A stretch of DNA of 22,146 bases from an uncultured Oscillospiraceae bacterium (GCA_944385195.1 CALWWH010000235.1:1-22146), one strand, 5' to 3'; positions 8,388-16,303 are shown, counted from the stretch's first letter. The notes: a model not told the origin generated them from the sequence alone. Numbers and translations: made by a program.

Positions 8388-8804
8388 CTATGGCTCGGCG
8401 GTTAAGGAAATGTATATGCCCAAATTGTCAGGGGTATAGCTTATACTCAAGCTCTTTTCTTGGTTTGATAAAACGGTCCCGATTGAAACATAGTCCTGCC
8501 CCCCTACTTCTTCGGAAATTTCTTCTAATATGGAAAAGCCGTCCTCCCGCAAACGCTCCATATAGGTCCTGTACTGCCCCTGGGTCAAATCAGTCAGGAA
8601 AATACCGCAATACCCTTCTGCGGTATCGAGAACCGCCCAGCTTACACTGCCCGGGGGAACGGGGAGACCCTCGGTGTATGTATTTTCAGGCCAAACTCCC
8701 GCGTCCGGCATGGTGTCGTTTGGGGAATGCGCAGCCGCCTGCTCCGGCATCTGCCCTGCACATGCGCTCAAGGCCAGCGCCAATCCCAGCAAAATCATCA
8801 ACAA
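8388..8804 (-). CDS. Small predicted lipoprotein of unknown function
   Basis: About 138 residues with a hydrophobic N terminus and the lipobox LSAC, cleaved before a cysteine near residue 15. The mature part is anchored to the outer face of the membrane. It is acidic, begins with a flexible segment (GQMPEQAAAHSP), and I do not recognise its fold. It is the last gene of the padR-HAAS operon. The start is unclear. TTG 8804, TTG 8801 and ATG 8798 give a signal peptide without positive charge. The upstream frame adds IKRLLL, a normal lipoprotein leader, if CTG at 8819 overlapping the previous stop is used, with GGAGG two bases before it. The proximity to an HAAS protein suggests an envelope role, which is inference. 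Confidence 0.75.
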   Translation of the reverse strand: MLMILLGLALALSACAGQMPEQAAAHSPNDTMPDAGVWPENTYTEGLPVPPGSVSWAVLDTAEGYCGIFLTDLTQGQYRTYMERLREDGFSILEEISEEVGGQDYVSIGTVLSNQEKSLSISYTPDNLGIYISLTAEP

Positions 8805-8815
8805 TAACCTTTTTA

Positions 8816-9265
8816 TCAGTACCTCCGTTTTTTATGGATTGCACGAAGCATCCCGACGGCCGTAAAAACAGCCGCAGCAATCCCGATGACCAGGAAGATC
8901 AAGGAGAGATTGCCGCCCCCCGCAATTTGTATCGTTGTCATGGCCTCTGCCTGCCCAATGATCCCCGGTGCTGCCATGTTAGCTCGGATAGCGCCGTAGA
9001 GGATAAAGGCGGCAATCGCCAGGGCGGCGGCGCCGAAAAGAATCCAGTTTTGTTTCTCTGACGCAGCAAACGCGGCCCCCAATTGTTCGGAGGCATTTTG
9101 AGCAAACTCGTGTGGAGCGCCCAAACGAGCTGCCACCTGCTGCTCGCTTTCGCCGTTTTCAAGTGCAGAGGCAAAGATTTCATTCAGGTCGCGGATGACC
9201 TCTTTCTTTGCCCTGCGGGGAAGGTGCAGCGCTTTTTCAACCTGTTTGATATACTGTGCTCTCAT
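8816..9265 (-). CDS. HAAS (DUF1700-like) domain membrane protein
   Basis: 149 residues. Residues 1-60 resemble the HAAS/DUF1700 domain: a helical region with LPRRAKKEVIRDLNEIFASALENGES, then AARLGAPHEFAQ, the typical EVxRxLxExFxxxxExG and LGxPxxxA pattern. Two membrane helices follow (about 74-92 and 119-140), with a basic tail KKRRY. Proteins of this kind regularly sit downstream of a PadR regulator and are thought to sense or bind at the membrane. The start at 9265 follows GGAGGAGG by eight bases and overlaps the padR stop by four bases (ATGA), showing translational coupling. An upstream in-frame extension to 9421 lies inside padR and is discarded. Confidence 0.85.
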   Translation of the reverse strand: MRAQYIKQVEKALHLPRRAKKEVIRDLNEIFASALENGESEQQVAARLGAPHEFAQNASEQLGAAFAASEKQNWILFGAAALAIAAFILYGAIRANMAAPGIIGQAEAMTTIQIAGGGNLSLIFLVIGIAAAVFTAVGMLRAIHKKRRY

Positions 9266-9627
9266 CTTGAGGCCTCCTCCGGCACATACGCTTCGATAAA
9301 CTGGTCTACGCAGTCGGTGTATTTTTGCCAAAAGGAACGCAGCTCTTTGAGGGTTTGGCTTCCTTTGGCGGTGAGGGAGTAGTATTTTTTGCCGTTCGCA
9401 GCCGCAGGGGCGATCCGGCACTGGATGAGCTCTGCTTTTTGCAGGCGGTATAAAATCGGGTACACGGTGCCCTCTTTCGCATAACCCAGCACGGCGGCGC
9501 CGTGGTGGTTCAGCTCGGTGATGATTTCATACCCATAGGTCTCTTTTTTCCCGATGAGACACAGCAAGATCATCTCCAGGGCCCCCTTTTTGAATTGCTG
9601 CACATAACGGCTGTCCACTGGCTCCAC
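9262..9627 (-). CDS. PadR-family transcriptional regulator
   Basis: 121 residues of the short PadR type: a winged-helix domain with GALEMILLCLIGKKETYGYEII, KEGTVYPILYRLQKAELI and KKYYSLTAKG, then a C-terminal helix for dimerisation. PadR proteins repress their own operon and a neighbouring gene set, often in response to membrane-active compounds. The reported start is GTG 9627, but AGGAG is only two bases away. GTG 9618 (MDSRYVQQFKKG) fits homologues better, with the same AGGAG eleven bases upstream. It is the first gene of a three-gene unit with the HAAS protein and the lipoprotein, behind a strong promoter and a palindromic operator. Confidence 0.92.
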   Translation of the reverse strand: MEPVDSRYVQQFKKGALEMILLCLIGKKETYGYEIITELNHHGAAVLGYAKEGTVYPILYRLQKAELIQCRIAPAAANGKKYYSLTAKGSQTLKELRSFWQKYTDCVDQFIEAYVPEEASR

Positions 9628-9632
9628 ATCTC

Positions 9633-9673
9633 CTATGTATTACTATTTAGTATTGCTAATTAGCAATACATAG
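9633..9673. promoter_or_regulatory. Probable PadR operator, nested palindromes
   Basis: The 18-bp perfect palindrome TATTGCTAATTAGCAATA (9651-9668) is nested with a wider inverted pair CTATGTATT (9633-9641) and AATACATAG (9665-9673). The ATGT/ACAT ends resemble known PadR sites. The element fills the space between the -10 box and the ribosome site, where repressor binding would block transcription. Assignment to PadR is inference. Confidence 0.75.
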
Positions 9674-9700
9674 TATAACAGCTGCCGTCGGATTTGTCAA
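9672..9700 (-). promoter_or_regulatory. Promoter of the padR operon
   Basis: On the minus strand, TTGACA (9695-9700) and TATACT (9672-9677) are separated by 17 bases, which is almost consensus. The nested palindromes overlap the -10 box and extend downstream. Confidence 0.88.
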
Positions 9701-9735
9701 CAGCTCAAAGCGCGCCAGTCCGATGCCCTCGAAAT

Positions 9736-9775
9736 TTAACATGAGTTTTACATCACTTTCCTTTTGCATTTTACA
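9736..9775 (+). promoter_or_regulatory. Pho-box-like repeats upstream of pstS
   Basis: TTAACA (9736-9741) and TTTACA (9747-9752) start exactly 11 bases apart, the spacing of Gram-positive PhoP direct repeats (TT-A/T/C-ACA). A third TTTACA lies at 9770-9775, one base out of the 11-base phase. They lie upstream of a poor -10 candidate GATAAT (9788-9793) with no good -35 box, as expected for an activator-dependent promoter. Confidence 0.7.
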
Positions 9776-9837
9776 AGGCGGCGTTAGGATAATGCCTGTC
9801 AAGAGCAAAGACAATCATTCAAAAAGGAGAGAATCTC

Positions 9838-10644
9838 ATGAAAAAAATTATTAGTTTTCTGCTCATTGCGGTTTTTGCCGTAAGTACATTGGCCGGCTGT
9901 TCCAGTCAAGCGGGCGGCAGCGTTTCCACCGACGGTTCCACCTCCATGGAGAGCGTCATTGGCGCGCTGGGCGAGGCGTTTGAGAATGAAAACTCTGGAG
10001 TAAAGTTCACCTATAACCCCACCGGTTCCGGCAGCGGCATCACTGCGGTGGCTGCGGGCCGCTGCGACATCGGCCTTTCCAGCCGCGCGCTGAAGGACGA
10101 GGAGAAGGCCAACGGCCTGACCGAAACCGTTCTGGCCTATGACGGCATCGCCATCGTTGTCAACCCGGAGAACCCTGTGTCCGACCTGGATCTGGAGACC
10201 ATTGCCAAGATTTATACCGGTCAGATCACCAATTGGAGCGAGGTTGGCGGCAATGACGGTGAGATTGTCCTGATTGGCCGTGAGGCCGGAAGCGGCACCA
10301 GGGACGGCTTTGAGTCCATTACCGGCACCGAAGACGCCTGTAAGTACCGTCAGGAGCTGACCGCGACCGGCGATGTGATCACCACCGTTTCCAGCAACCC
10401 CAATGCCATCGGCTATGCCTCTCTAGCCTCTGTGAAAGACACGGTAAAGGCGATCTCCGTCGGCGGTGTTGTGCCCACGGAAGAGACCGTCAAGGATGGC
10501 AGCTATGCGGTGCAGCGTCCCTTTGTCCTGGTAACCAAGACGGACACCAAACTTTCCGAGGTGGCGCAGAAGTTCTTTGACTTTGCTCTCTCCACCGAAG
10601 CCAACGACATCATTACCGGAGCAGGCGTTGTCCCGGCCAACTAA
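9838..10644 (+). CDS. pstS: Phosphate ABC transporter substrate-binding lipoprotein PstS
   Basis: 268 residues. A lipoprotein signal peptide with lipobox LAGC gives lipid-modified C21. The mature protein has the phosphate-binding motifs: DGSTSMESV after the leader (the STS-type loop), GSGSGITAV, DIGLSSRAL, GREAGSGTRDGFE, and GYASLASV. It captures orthophosphate outside the membrane and delivers it to PstCA. AAGGAGA lies eight bases before ATG 9838. It is the first gene of the pst-pho operon, separated from pstC by a large stem-loop, the only wide spacing in the operon. Expression is probably induced by phosphate limitation through the upstream Pho box. Confidence 0.97.
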   Translation: MKKIISFLLIAVFAVSTLAGCSSQAGGSVSTDGSTSMESVIGALGEAFENENSGVKFTYNPTGSGSGITAVAAGRCDIGLSSRALKDEEKANGLTETVLAYDGIAIVVNPENPVSDLDLETIAKIYTGQITNWSEVGGNDGEIVLIGREAGSGTRDGFESITGTEDACKYRQELTATGDVITTVSSNPNAIGYASLASVKDTVKAISVGGVVPTEETVKDGSYAVQRPFVLVTKTDTKLSEVAQKFFDFALSTEANDIITGAGVVPAN

Positions 10645-10649
10645 ACGTA

Positions 10650-10691
10650 AGGAGAAATGGTGGACCTGTTGGCAGGTCTGCCATTTCTCCT
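10650..10691 (+). other. Intercistronic compound stem-loop between pstS and pstC
   Basis: An outer stem of 11 bp (10650-10660 with 10681-10691) and an inner stem GACCTG/CAGGTC (10663-10668 with 10673-10678) share a TTGG loop, with a two-by-two internal mismatch between them. No T run follows, so it is more likely an mRNA stabiliser or a partial transcription barrier than a full terminator. Confidence 0.8.
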
Positions 10692-10707
10692 ATGAAGGTG
10701 CGACGAA

Positions 10708-11583
10708 ATGAAAAATAGAAAACAGCTGCTTGAAACCATCATACACGGAATCTTTCTGGTCCTCGGGTTAATCACAGTGGGCTGCGTCCTGATTATTTCC
10801 ATTTACCTCGTTATTTCCGGCATCCCGGCGATTCGGGAGATTGGCCTGGTCGACTTCCTGTTTGGGAAAAAATGGGCCTCTACGGCTGCCGAGCCGTCCT
10901 ACGGCATTTTGCCCTTTATCCTGACCAGCGTTTACGGCACAGCAGGCGCCATTGTCATCGGCGTTCCCATTGGCTTTATGACCGCGGTCTATCTTGCCAA
11001 GCTGGCAAATCCGAAAGTAAAAAGCGTGGTACAAGGAGCCGTGAGTCTGCTGGCAGGCATTCCCTCGGTTGTTTATGGCCTGGTAGGGATGCTGACCCTT
11101 GTTCCGGCTATCCGCATTCTGTTCCATGTCCCGGACGGCGCGAGCCTCCTGGCGGCGATCATTGTGCTTGCGGTTATGATTCTGCCGTCTATTATTAATG
11201 TATCTATGACCGCTTTGGAGGCGGTGCCGAAGGAGTATGAAGACGCTTCGTTGGCCCTGGGGGCTACGCCGGTGGAAACCTATTTTCGGGTATCGGTTCC
11301 GGCTGCTAAGAGCGGAATTGCGGCGGCAGTGGTATTGGGGGTTGGCCGGGCGATCGGCGAGGCGATGGCCATCATGATGGTGGCCGGCAACGCGCCCAAT
11401 ATGCCCTCCTTGTTCCAGAGCGTGCGCTTCCTGACCACGGCGGTGTCCAGCGAGATGTCCTATGCCGCTGACGGCAGCTTGCAGAAACAGGCGCTTTTCT
11501 CCATCGCTCTTGTGTTGTTCCTCTTTATCATGCTGATCAACGCCACGCTGAATTTCTTTTTGAAAAGGAGCAAGGAGAACTGA
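10708..11583 (+). CDS. pstC: Phosphate ABC transporter permease PstC
   Basis: 291 residues, an integral membrane permease with about six hydrophobic helices, the first at residues 14-38. The cytoplasmic coupling loop that docks to PstB is visible as TALEAVPKEYEDASLALGAT followed by RVSVPAAKSGI. The GIPSVVYGLVGM motif is typical of PstC/PstA. With PstA it forms the channel for phosphate import. The start at 10708 has GAAGGTG seven bases upstream, located just after the intercistronic stem-loop, so folding of that loop might affect initiation. Only two bases separate its stop from pstA. Confidence 0.96.
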   Translation: MKNRKQLLETIIHGIFLVLGLITVGCVLIISIYLVISGIPAIREIGLVDFLFGKKWASTAAEPSYGILPFILTSVYGTAGAIVIGVPIGFMTAVYLAKLANPKVKSVVQGAVSLLAGIPSVVYGLVGMLTLVPAIRILFHVPDGASLLAAIIVLAVMILPSIINVSMTALEAVPKEYEDASLALGATPVETYFRVSVPAAKSGIAAAVVLGVGRAIGEAMAIMMVAGNAPNMPSLFQSVRFLTTAVSSEMSYAADGSLQKQALFSIALVLFLFIMLINATLNFFLKRSKEN

Positions 11584-11585
11584 CC

Positions 11586-12449
11586 ATGCAAAACAAAACG
11601 ATCTCTAAGCAAAGGAAAGCGTATATTGCCCTCATGCGGGGCCTGATGGGGATATCAATCGTACTGACTTGCGCTTTGGTGTTGTTTCTGATTGGCTACG
11701 TCTTGGCCAAAGGGATTCCCAATATTTCTTGGGAGCTGCTGTCTACAGCGCCGAGCTATCTGTCTGATCGGATCGGCATCCTTCCGGATATTCTCAACAC
11801 CGTGTACATCATTTTCACGACGCTGCTCATTGTGCTGCCTCTGGGCGTGGGAGCGGCCATCTACTTGACAGAATATGCCAAGAACAAGAAAGTGGTTGCG
11901 GTTATTGAATATGCGGCTGAGACGCTGTCAGGCATTCCGTCCATCATCTACGGCTTGGTAGGAATGCTCATATTTTTCCAGCTTTTTGGGATGCAAACCT
12001 CTCTGCTGGCGGGCTCTCTGACCCTGGCGATTATGAATCTCCCCACGGTGATGCGGACCACTCAGGAGAGCCTGAAAACCGTCCCGCAGAGTTATCGCGA
12101 GGGAGCCTTCGGCCTCGGGGCGGGGAAATGGCGGGTCATCCGCACCGTTGTGCTGCCGGGCTGCATTGATGGGGTAATTACGGGGTGCATCCTCTCCATT
12201 GGGCGTATCCTGGGAGAATCTGCTGCCCTGCTGTTTACTGCCGGGTTTGCCCATTCTCTGAATGGCTTTTTTGAGGGATTGCAAAGCTCTGGGGCCACCT
12301 TAACGGTTGCGCTGTATGTGTATGCAAAGGAAAACGGAGAATTTGAAGTTGCCTTTGCCATTGCCGCCATTCTGATGGTGCTGACGGTGTTCATCAACCT
12401 GTCGGCCACGCTGGTCGGCAAATATTTTAAGAACCGGAGGAACATATGA
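11586..12449 (+). CDS. pstA: Phosphate ABC transporter permease PstA
   Basis: 287 residues with about six membrane helices, the partner of PstC. It shows LSGIPSIIYGLVGML, the coupling loop ESLKTVPQSYREGAFGLGAGKWRVIRTVVLP, and GRILGESAALLFTAGF, all typical of PstA. The ribosome site AAGGAG lies about eleven bases before ATG 11586 and overlaps the pstC stop region. Its stop codon overlaps the pstB start (ATGA), indicating translational coupling and equal stoichiometry with the ATPase. Confidence 0.96.
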   Translation: MQNKTISKQRKAYIALMRGLMGISIVLTCALVLFLIGYVLAKGIPNISWELLSTAPSYLSDRIGILPDILNTVYIIFTTLLIVLPLGVGAAIYLTEYAKNKKVVAVIEYAAETLSGIPSIIYGLVGMLIFFQLFGMQTSLLAGSLTLAIMNLPTVMRTTQESLKTVPQSYREGAFGLGAGKWRVIRTVVLPGCIDGVITGCILSIGRILGESAALLFTAGFAHSLNGFFEGLQSSGATLTVALYVYAKENGEFEVAFAIAAILMVLTVFINLSATLVGKYFKNRRNI

Positions 12450-13201
12450 ATCACATTATCACGGTAAAAGACCTGTGCCTTTGGTATGGAACGACCCAGG
12501 CGCTTAAAAATATTACCATGGACATCGAAGAACACAGTATTACCGCACTGATCGGGCCCTCTGGCTGCGGCAAATCCACCTTTCTCAGAACGCTCAACCG
12601 AATGAATGATTTGATTCCGGGGATCAAGATCACGGGAAAACTGGAGTATCGCGGCAGCGACATTTTTGGCCCGGGCACGGATGTCAATGAGCTGCGCCGG
12701 GAAATCGGCATGGTGTTTCAAAAGCCCAATCCCTTTCCCATGAGCATTTATGACAACGTGGCCTATGGGCCCAGAACCCACGGCATCAAGAATAAGGCCA
12801 AATTGGATGATGTGGTGGAGCGGTCCCTCCGGGGAGCCGCCATTTGGGATGAGGTCAAGGACCGGCTGAAAAAGTCCGCCCTCGGGCTCTCCGGTGGTCA
12901 GCAGCAGAGGCTCTGCATCGCCCGGGCCCTGGCAGTGGAGCCGGATGTCCTTTTGATGGATGAACCCACCTCTGCACTCGACCCGATTTCCACATCTAAA
13001 ATCGAGGAACTTGTCACAGAGCTAAAAAAGCAGTATACTATTATCATCGTCACCCACAATATGCAGCAGGCTGTCCGTATCTCCGACAACACCGCCTTCT
13101 TCCTGCTGGGAGATTTGATTGAGTACGGCAACACGGAGAAAATGTTTGAACAGCCGAGAGATCAGCGGACAGAAGACTACATCACGGGGAGGTTTGGATA
13201 A
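12446..13201 (+). CDS. pstB: Phosphate ABC transporter ATP-binding protein PstB
   Basis: 251 residues, the usual PstB length. Walker A GPSGCGKST at 37-45, Q-loop in GMVFQKPNPFPMSIYDNVAYG (a PstB hallmark), signature LSGGQQQR, Walker B VLLMDEPTSALDPIS, and H-loop IIVTHNMQQAVRISD. It powers phosphate import through PstCA. The ribosome site GGAGG is five bases from ATG 12446, and the start overlaps pstA by four bases. The stop overlaps the phoU start by one base (TAATG). Confidence 0.98.
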   Translation: MNHIITVKDLCLWYGTTQALKNITMDIEEHSITALIGPSGCGKSTFLRTLNRMNDLIPGIKITGKLEYRGSDIFGPGTDVNELRREIGMVFQKPNPFPMSIYDNVAYGPRTHGIKNKAKLDDVVERSLRGAAIWDEVKDRLKKSALGLSGGQQQRLCIARALAVEPDVLLMDEPTSALDPISTSKIEELVTELKKQYTIIIVTHNMQQAVRISDNTAFFLLGDLIEYGNTEKMFEQPRDQRTEDYITGRFG

Positions 13202-13851
13202 TGAGAAGCAAATTTGATCAGCAGCTCTCCCAGCTGAATAAGGAACTCATTCAAATGGGCGCCAAATGCGAGGAAGTCATTGCCATGGCGGCCAAGGCAC
13301 TGGCCACCGGCGACTGCGAACTGGCAAAAAATGTAGCTCCCGTGGATAAGGAGATTGACCAGATGGAGCGCTCCATCGAGGGACTGTGCTTGAAGCTGCT
13401 GCTTCAGCAGCAGCCTGTGGCAAGGGATCTCCGTCAGATTTCCGCCGCTTTGAAAATGATTACGGATATGGAGCGCATCGGCGACCAGGCGGAGGATATT
13501 GCCGAGATCGTTACCTTCCTGGGCGGAAGAACCGGGGCCGAATGTGGTCCGATCCTGGCGATGGCGGAGGCGAGCATCGAGATGGTAACACAGAGCGTCG
13601 ATGCCTTTGTAAACCGGGATGTGGCCCTGGCCAAGAAAGCCATCGAGCATGATGATGTGGTGGACGACTACTTTGTCAAAGTGAAGTCCTCTCTGATTTC
13701 CCTGATTGCGGAAAAACCGGAGGATGGGGAATATGCCCTGGACCTGCTGATGATTGCCAAGTATATTGAGCGCATTGGGGATCACGCAACAAATATTGCC
13801 GAATGGGTGGTATTCTCTGTCACAGGCACCCATAAGGGAGAGATACTATGA
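13201..13851 (+). CDS. phoU: Phosphate signalling complex protein PhoU
   Basis: 216 residues with two PhoU three-helix repeats, each containing an E/D-rich metal-binding segment: KEIDQMERSIEGLCLKLLLQQ followed by DMERIGDQAEDIAEI in the first, and AIEHDDVVDDYFVKVKSS with YIERIGDHATNIAEW in the second. PhoU joins the Pst transporter to the PhoR kinase and damps the phosphate-starvation response. It is coupled to pstB by a one-base overlap and to the response-regulator gene by a four-base ATGA overlap, so the transport and signalling proteins are made from one message. Confidence 0.96.
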   Translation: MRSKFDQQLSQLNKELIQMGAKCEEVIAMAAKALATGDCELAKNVAPVDKEIDQMERSIEGLCLKLLLQQQPVARDLRQISAALKMITDMERIGDQAEDIAEIVTFLGGRTGAECGPILAMAEASIEMVTQSVDAFVNRDVALAKKAIEHDDVVDDYFVKVKSSLISLIAEKPEDGEYALDLLMIAKYIERIGDHATNIAEWVVFSVTGTHKGEIL

Positions 13852-14528
13852 AAATTTGGTGTGTGGAAGATGATGCAAGCATCCGGGATATTGAGGTATA
13901 CACCCTCAATTCCACGGGCTATGAAGCCCGGGGGTTTTCGGATGGGAGCGCCTTGCGCGAGGCCCTGACAAAGGAAATCCCAAATCTGGTGATTTTGGAT
14001 GTGATGCTTCCGGGAGAGGACGGCGTAGAGATTTTGAAGAAACTGCGCCTTTCCCCGCAGACCAGCGAACTGCCCGTCATTATGGCAACGGCCAAAGGAA
14101 CCGAATACGACAAAATTCAGAGCCTCGACCTGGGTGCGGACGACTATCTGGTCAAGCCCTTTGGCATGATGGAAATGGTATCCAGGGTAAAAGCCGTCCT
14201 GCGGCGGTATAAGCCCAGCGCGGTGCAGCACCTTTTGAAAATGGGGGAGCTGGTGATGAACCTGGAACAGCGCACCGTCACGGTTTCGGGCCAACGGGTG
14301 GATCTCACCTACAAGGAGTTTGAAATCCTGCGGCTGTTTCTCTCCAATCCCGGGATCGTCTTTACCAGAGACCAGCTGTTCAGCAACGTCTGGGGCAGCG
14401 ACTATGTGGGCGAGAGCCGGACGGTGGATGTCCATATCCGAACCCTGCGGCAGAAGCTGGGCGTGTACGGCGAGCGCATCGAGACTGTGCGGAATGTGGG
14501 ATACCGAATGGAGGCAACGGGACAATGA
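13848..14528 (+). CDS. phoP: OmpR/PhoB-family phosphate response regulator
   Basis: 226 residues. The receiver domain (1-120) has the acidic pocket E7-D8-D9, the phospho-acceptor D51 in LVILDVMLPGEDG, and VKPFG at the end. The C-terminal winged-helix domain (about 130-226) shows LTYKEFEILRLFLSNPGIVFTRDQLF and the DNA-recognition segment RTVDVHIRTLRQKLG, then VRNVGYRM. It is expected to bind the Pho box ahead of pstS and activate the operon, giving positive feedback. The symbol phoP (phoB in Gram-negative bacteria) is assigned from context next to phoU and phoR. Four-base overlaps on both sides. Confidence 0.9.
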   Translation: MKIWCVEDDASIRDIEVYTLNSTGYEARGFSDGSALREALTKEIPNLVILDVMLPGEDGVEILKKLRLSPQTSELPVIMATAKGTEYDKIQSLDLGADDYLVKPFGMMEMVSRVKAVLRRYKPSAVQHLLKMGELVMNLEQRTVTVSGQRVDLTYKEFEILRLFLSNPGIVFTRDQLFSNVWGSDYVGESRTVDVHIRTLRQKLGVYGERIETVRNVGYRMEATGQ

Positions 14529-16189
14529 CAAAGAAGATTTTTCACTCTATGTTCTTCGTTGCCTCTGTGGCCATGCTCCTGGGGATTCTGCTGATCATGG
14601 GGGTGCTGTTTGCGTACTTCCGAACGGTGCAGAAGAACCGGCTGGTGTCGGAACTGCGCCTGACCGCCGCAGCCGTTGAAATGGGAGGCGAGGCCTATCT
14701 TGAGAGCTTTCAAGTGGACGACTGCCGCCTCACCTGGGTGGGAGCGGACGGCATCGTTTTATTTGACTCTCAGGGCGAGACTGCGGATATGGAAAATCAC
14801 GCCGATCGTGAGGAGGTCAAAGAGGCGCTGGAGACAGGGAAAGGGGAGAGCTCCCGCTACTCGACAACGCTGATGGAAGAGACCCTTTACTGCGCCAAAC
14901 GGCTGAGCGACGGCACGGTGCTGCGTATTTCTGTCAGCTATGCCTCCGTACCGGCGCTGTTGTTTGGCCTCTTGCAGCCCCTCTTGGTGGTATTTGTCAT
15001 TGCGCTGCTTTGTTCGATCCTGCTGTCCAAGCGGCTTTCTCGCAAGATTGTGCAGCCCCTGAATGCCATTGACCTGGATCAGCCCCTGGAGAATGAGGCT
15101 TATGACGAGCTCTCGCCGCTGCTGACCCATATTGGCAGGCAGCAGCGGGAGATTTCGGCGCAAAAGCAGGAGCTAGAAGACCGGCAGGATGAGTTTTATA
15201 CCGTCATCGAGAATATGAATGAGGGCCTGGTGCTGCTCAACGCCAAGGGCATCATTTTAAGCATCAACCCTGCGGCCCTGGCCTTTTTTCACGCGGACAC
15301 GGCGGTGGGCCGGGACTTAATTGAGATCGAGAGAAGCCCGGAAATTGAGAAGGCGTTTGAGTCCGCAGCCCAGCACGGCAAAAGCAGCTTGCAGGTCAGC
15401 CGCAGCGGCCGGGAATACCAGGTGAACCTAAACCGCATTGGGCCCCAGAACGACATGTCCGGCATGGTGCTTCTGATCTTTGACATTACGGAGAAGGTAT
15501 TTGCCGAGCGCAACCGCCAGGAGTTCACGGCCAATGTGTCCCATGAATTGAAAACGCCGCTCCACTCGATCATGGGCAGCGCAGAATTGCTGGAAAACGG
15601 CCTGGTCAAGGAGGAGGACATCCCCCGCTTCATCGGGTATATCCGCAACGAGTCGGCCCGATTGGTTGCCTTGATTGAGGACATTATCCGTCTGTCGCAG
15701 CTGGATGAAGCCTCTGCGCCGGAAATGGAGCCGGTGGAGCTGTATGAGCTGGCCGCCGGGGAGGTGGAGTCTCTGACACAGCCTGCAAAGGCAAAGAATG
15801 TGTCTATCTCCATGGAGGGCGAGTCGGTGACGATTTCAGGCGTTCGGCAGCTTCTGCACGAAGTGATTTACAATCTGTGCGACAACGCCATTAAGTACAA
15901 TGTAGACGGCGGCTGGGTCAAGGTACGGGTATCCAAGACCGCCGATGGGGCGGCTTTGGTGGTTGCCGATTCCGGTATTGGGATTCCGGCGGAGCACCAA
16001 GACCGGATTTTCGAGCGGTTTTACCGGGTGGATAAGAGCCACTCCAAAGAGTCCGGCGGCACTGGGCTGGGTCTTTCCATCGTCAAGCACGCTGTGCAGT
16101 ACATGGGCGGTACGATTAGCCTGGATAGCACCCCGGGCGTAGGGACGACAGTCACCGTGTCTTTTCATAAGAAGGAAAGCAGACCGTAG
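14525..16189 (+). CDS. phoR: PhoR-type membrane sensor histidine kinase
   Basis: 554 residues. TM1 at about 9-32, a short extracytoplasmic sensor region 33-142, TM2 at about 143-167, then a linker and a PAS domain (about 222-325). The dimerisation/phospho-acceptor domain carries H340 in VSHELKTPLHSIMG. The ATPase domain shows the N box NLCDNAIKYN, G1 ADSGIGIP, F box RIFERFYRVD and G2 GGTGLGLSIVKH. It phosphorylates the upstream regulator when phosphate import by Pst falls, through PhoU. It is the last gene of the operon, with its start overlapping the regulator stop by four bases. The extracytoplasmic part is small, as in other PhoR proteins. Confidence 0.93.
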   Translation: MTKKIFHSMFFVASVAMLLGILLIMGVLFAYFRTVQKNRLVSELRLTAAAVEMGGEAYLESFQVDDCRLTWVGADGIVLFDSQGETADMENHADREEVKEALETGKGESSRYSTTLMEETLYCAKRLSDGTVLRISVSYASVPALLFGLLQPLLVVFVIALLCSILLSKRLSRKIVQPLNAIDLDQPLENEAYDELSPLLTHIGRQQREISAQKQELEDRQDEFYTVIENMNEGLVLLNAKGIILSINPAALAFFHADTAVGRDLIEIERSPEIEKAFESAAQHGKSSLQVSRSGREYQVNLNRIGPQNDMSGMVLLIFDITEKVFAERNRQEFTANVSHELKTPLHSIMGSAELLENGLVKEEDIPRFIGYIRNESARLVALIEDIIRLSQLDEASAPEMEPVELYELAAGEVESLTQPAKAKNVSISMEGESVTISGVRQLLHEVIYNLCDNAIKYNVDGGWVKVRVSKTADGAALVVADSGIGIPAEHQDRIFERFYRVDKSHSKESGGTGLGLSIVKHAVQYMGGTISLDSTPGVGTTVTVSFHKKESRP

Positions 16190-16239
16190 CGCGTCAGCGC
16201 CTGATTGAAGCCAAAGACAAGCCTATATCAAATCGATAG

Positions 16240-16275
16240 CCCCCTGTGCAGCCCAAGCAGACGCTGCACAGGGGG
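16240..16275. other. GC-rich stem-loop after phoR
   Basis: A perfect 12-bp stem CCCCCTGTGCAG (16240-16251) with CTGCACAGGGGG (16264-16275) and a 12-base loop. No T run follows on either strand, so it is a poor intrinsic terminator. It may protect the 3' end of the pst-pho mRNA or sit in the leader of the next gene. A weak TTGAAG/TCAAAT pair (16205-16233) is the only promoter-like signal before the hydrolase. Confidence 0.6.
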
Positions 16276-16303
16276 CAGCACCAATTAAGAGGAGTGACCT
16301 GCC

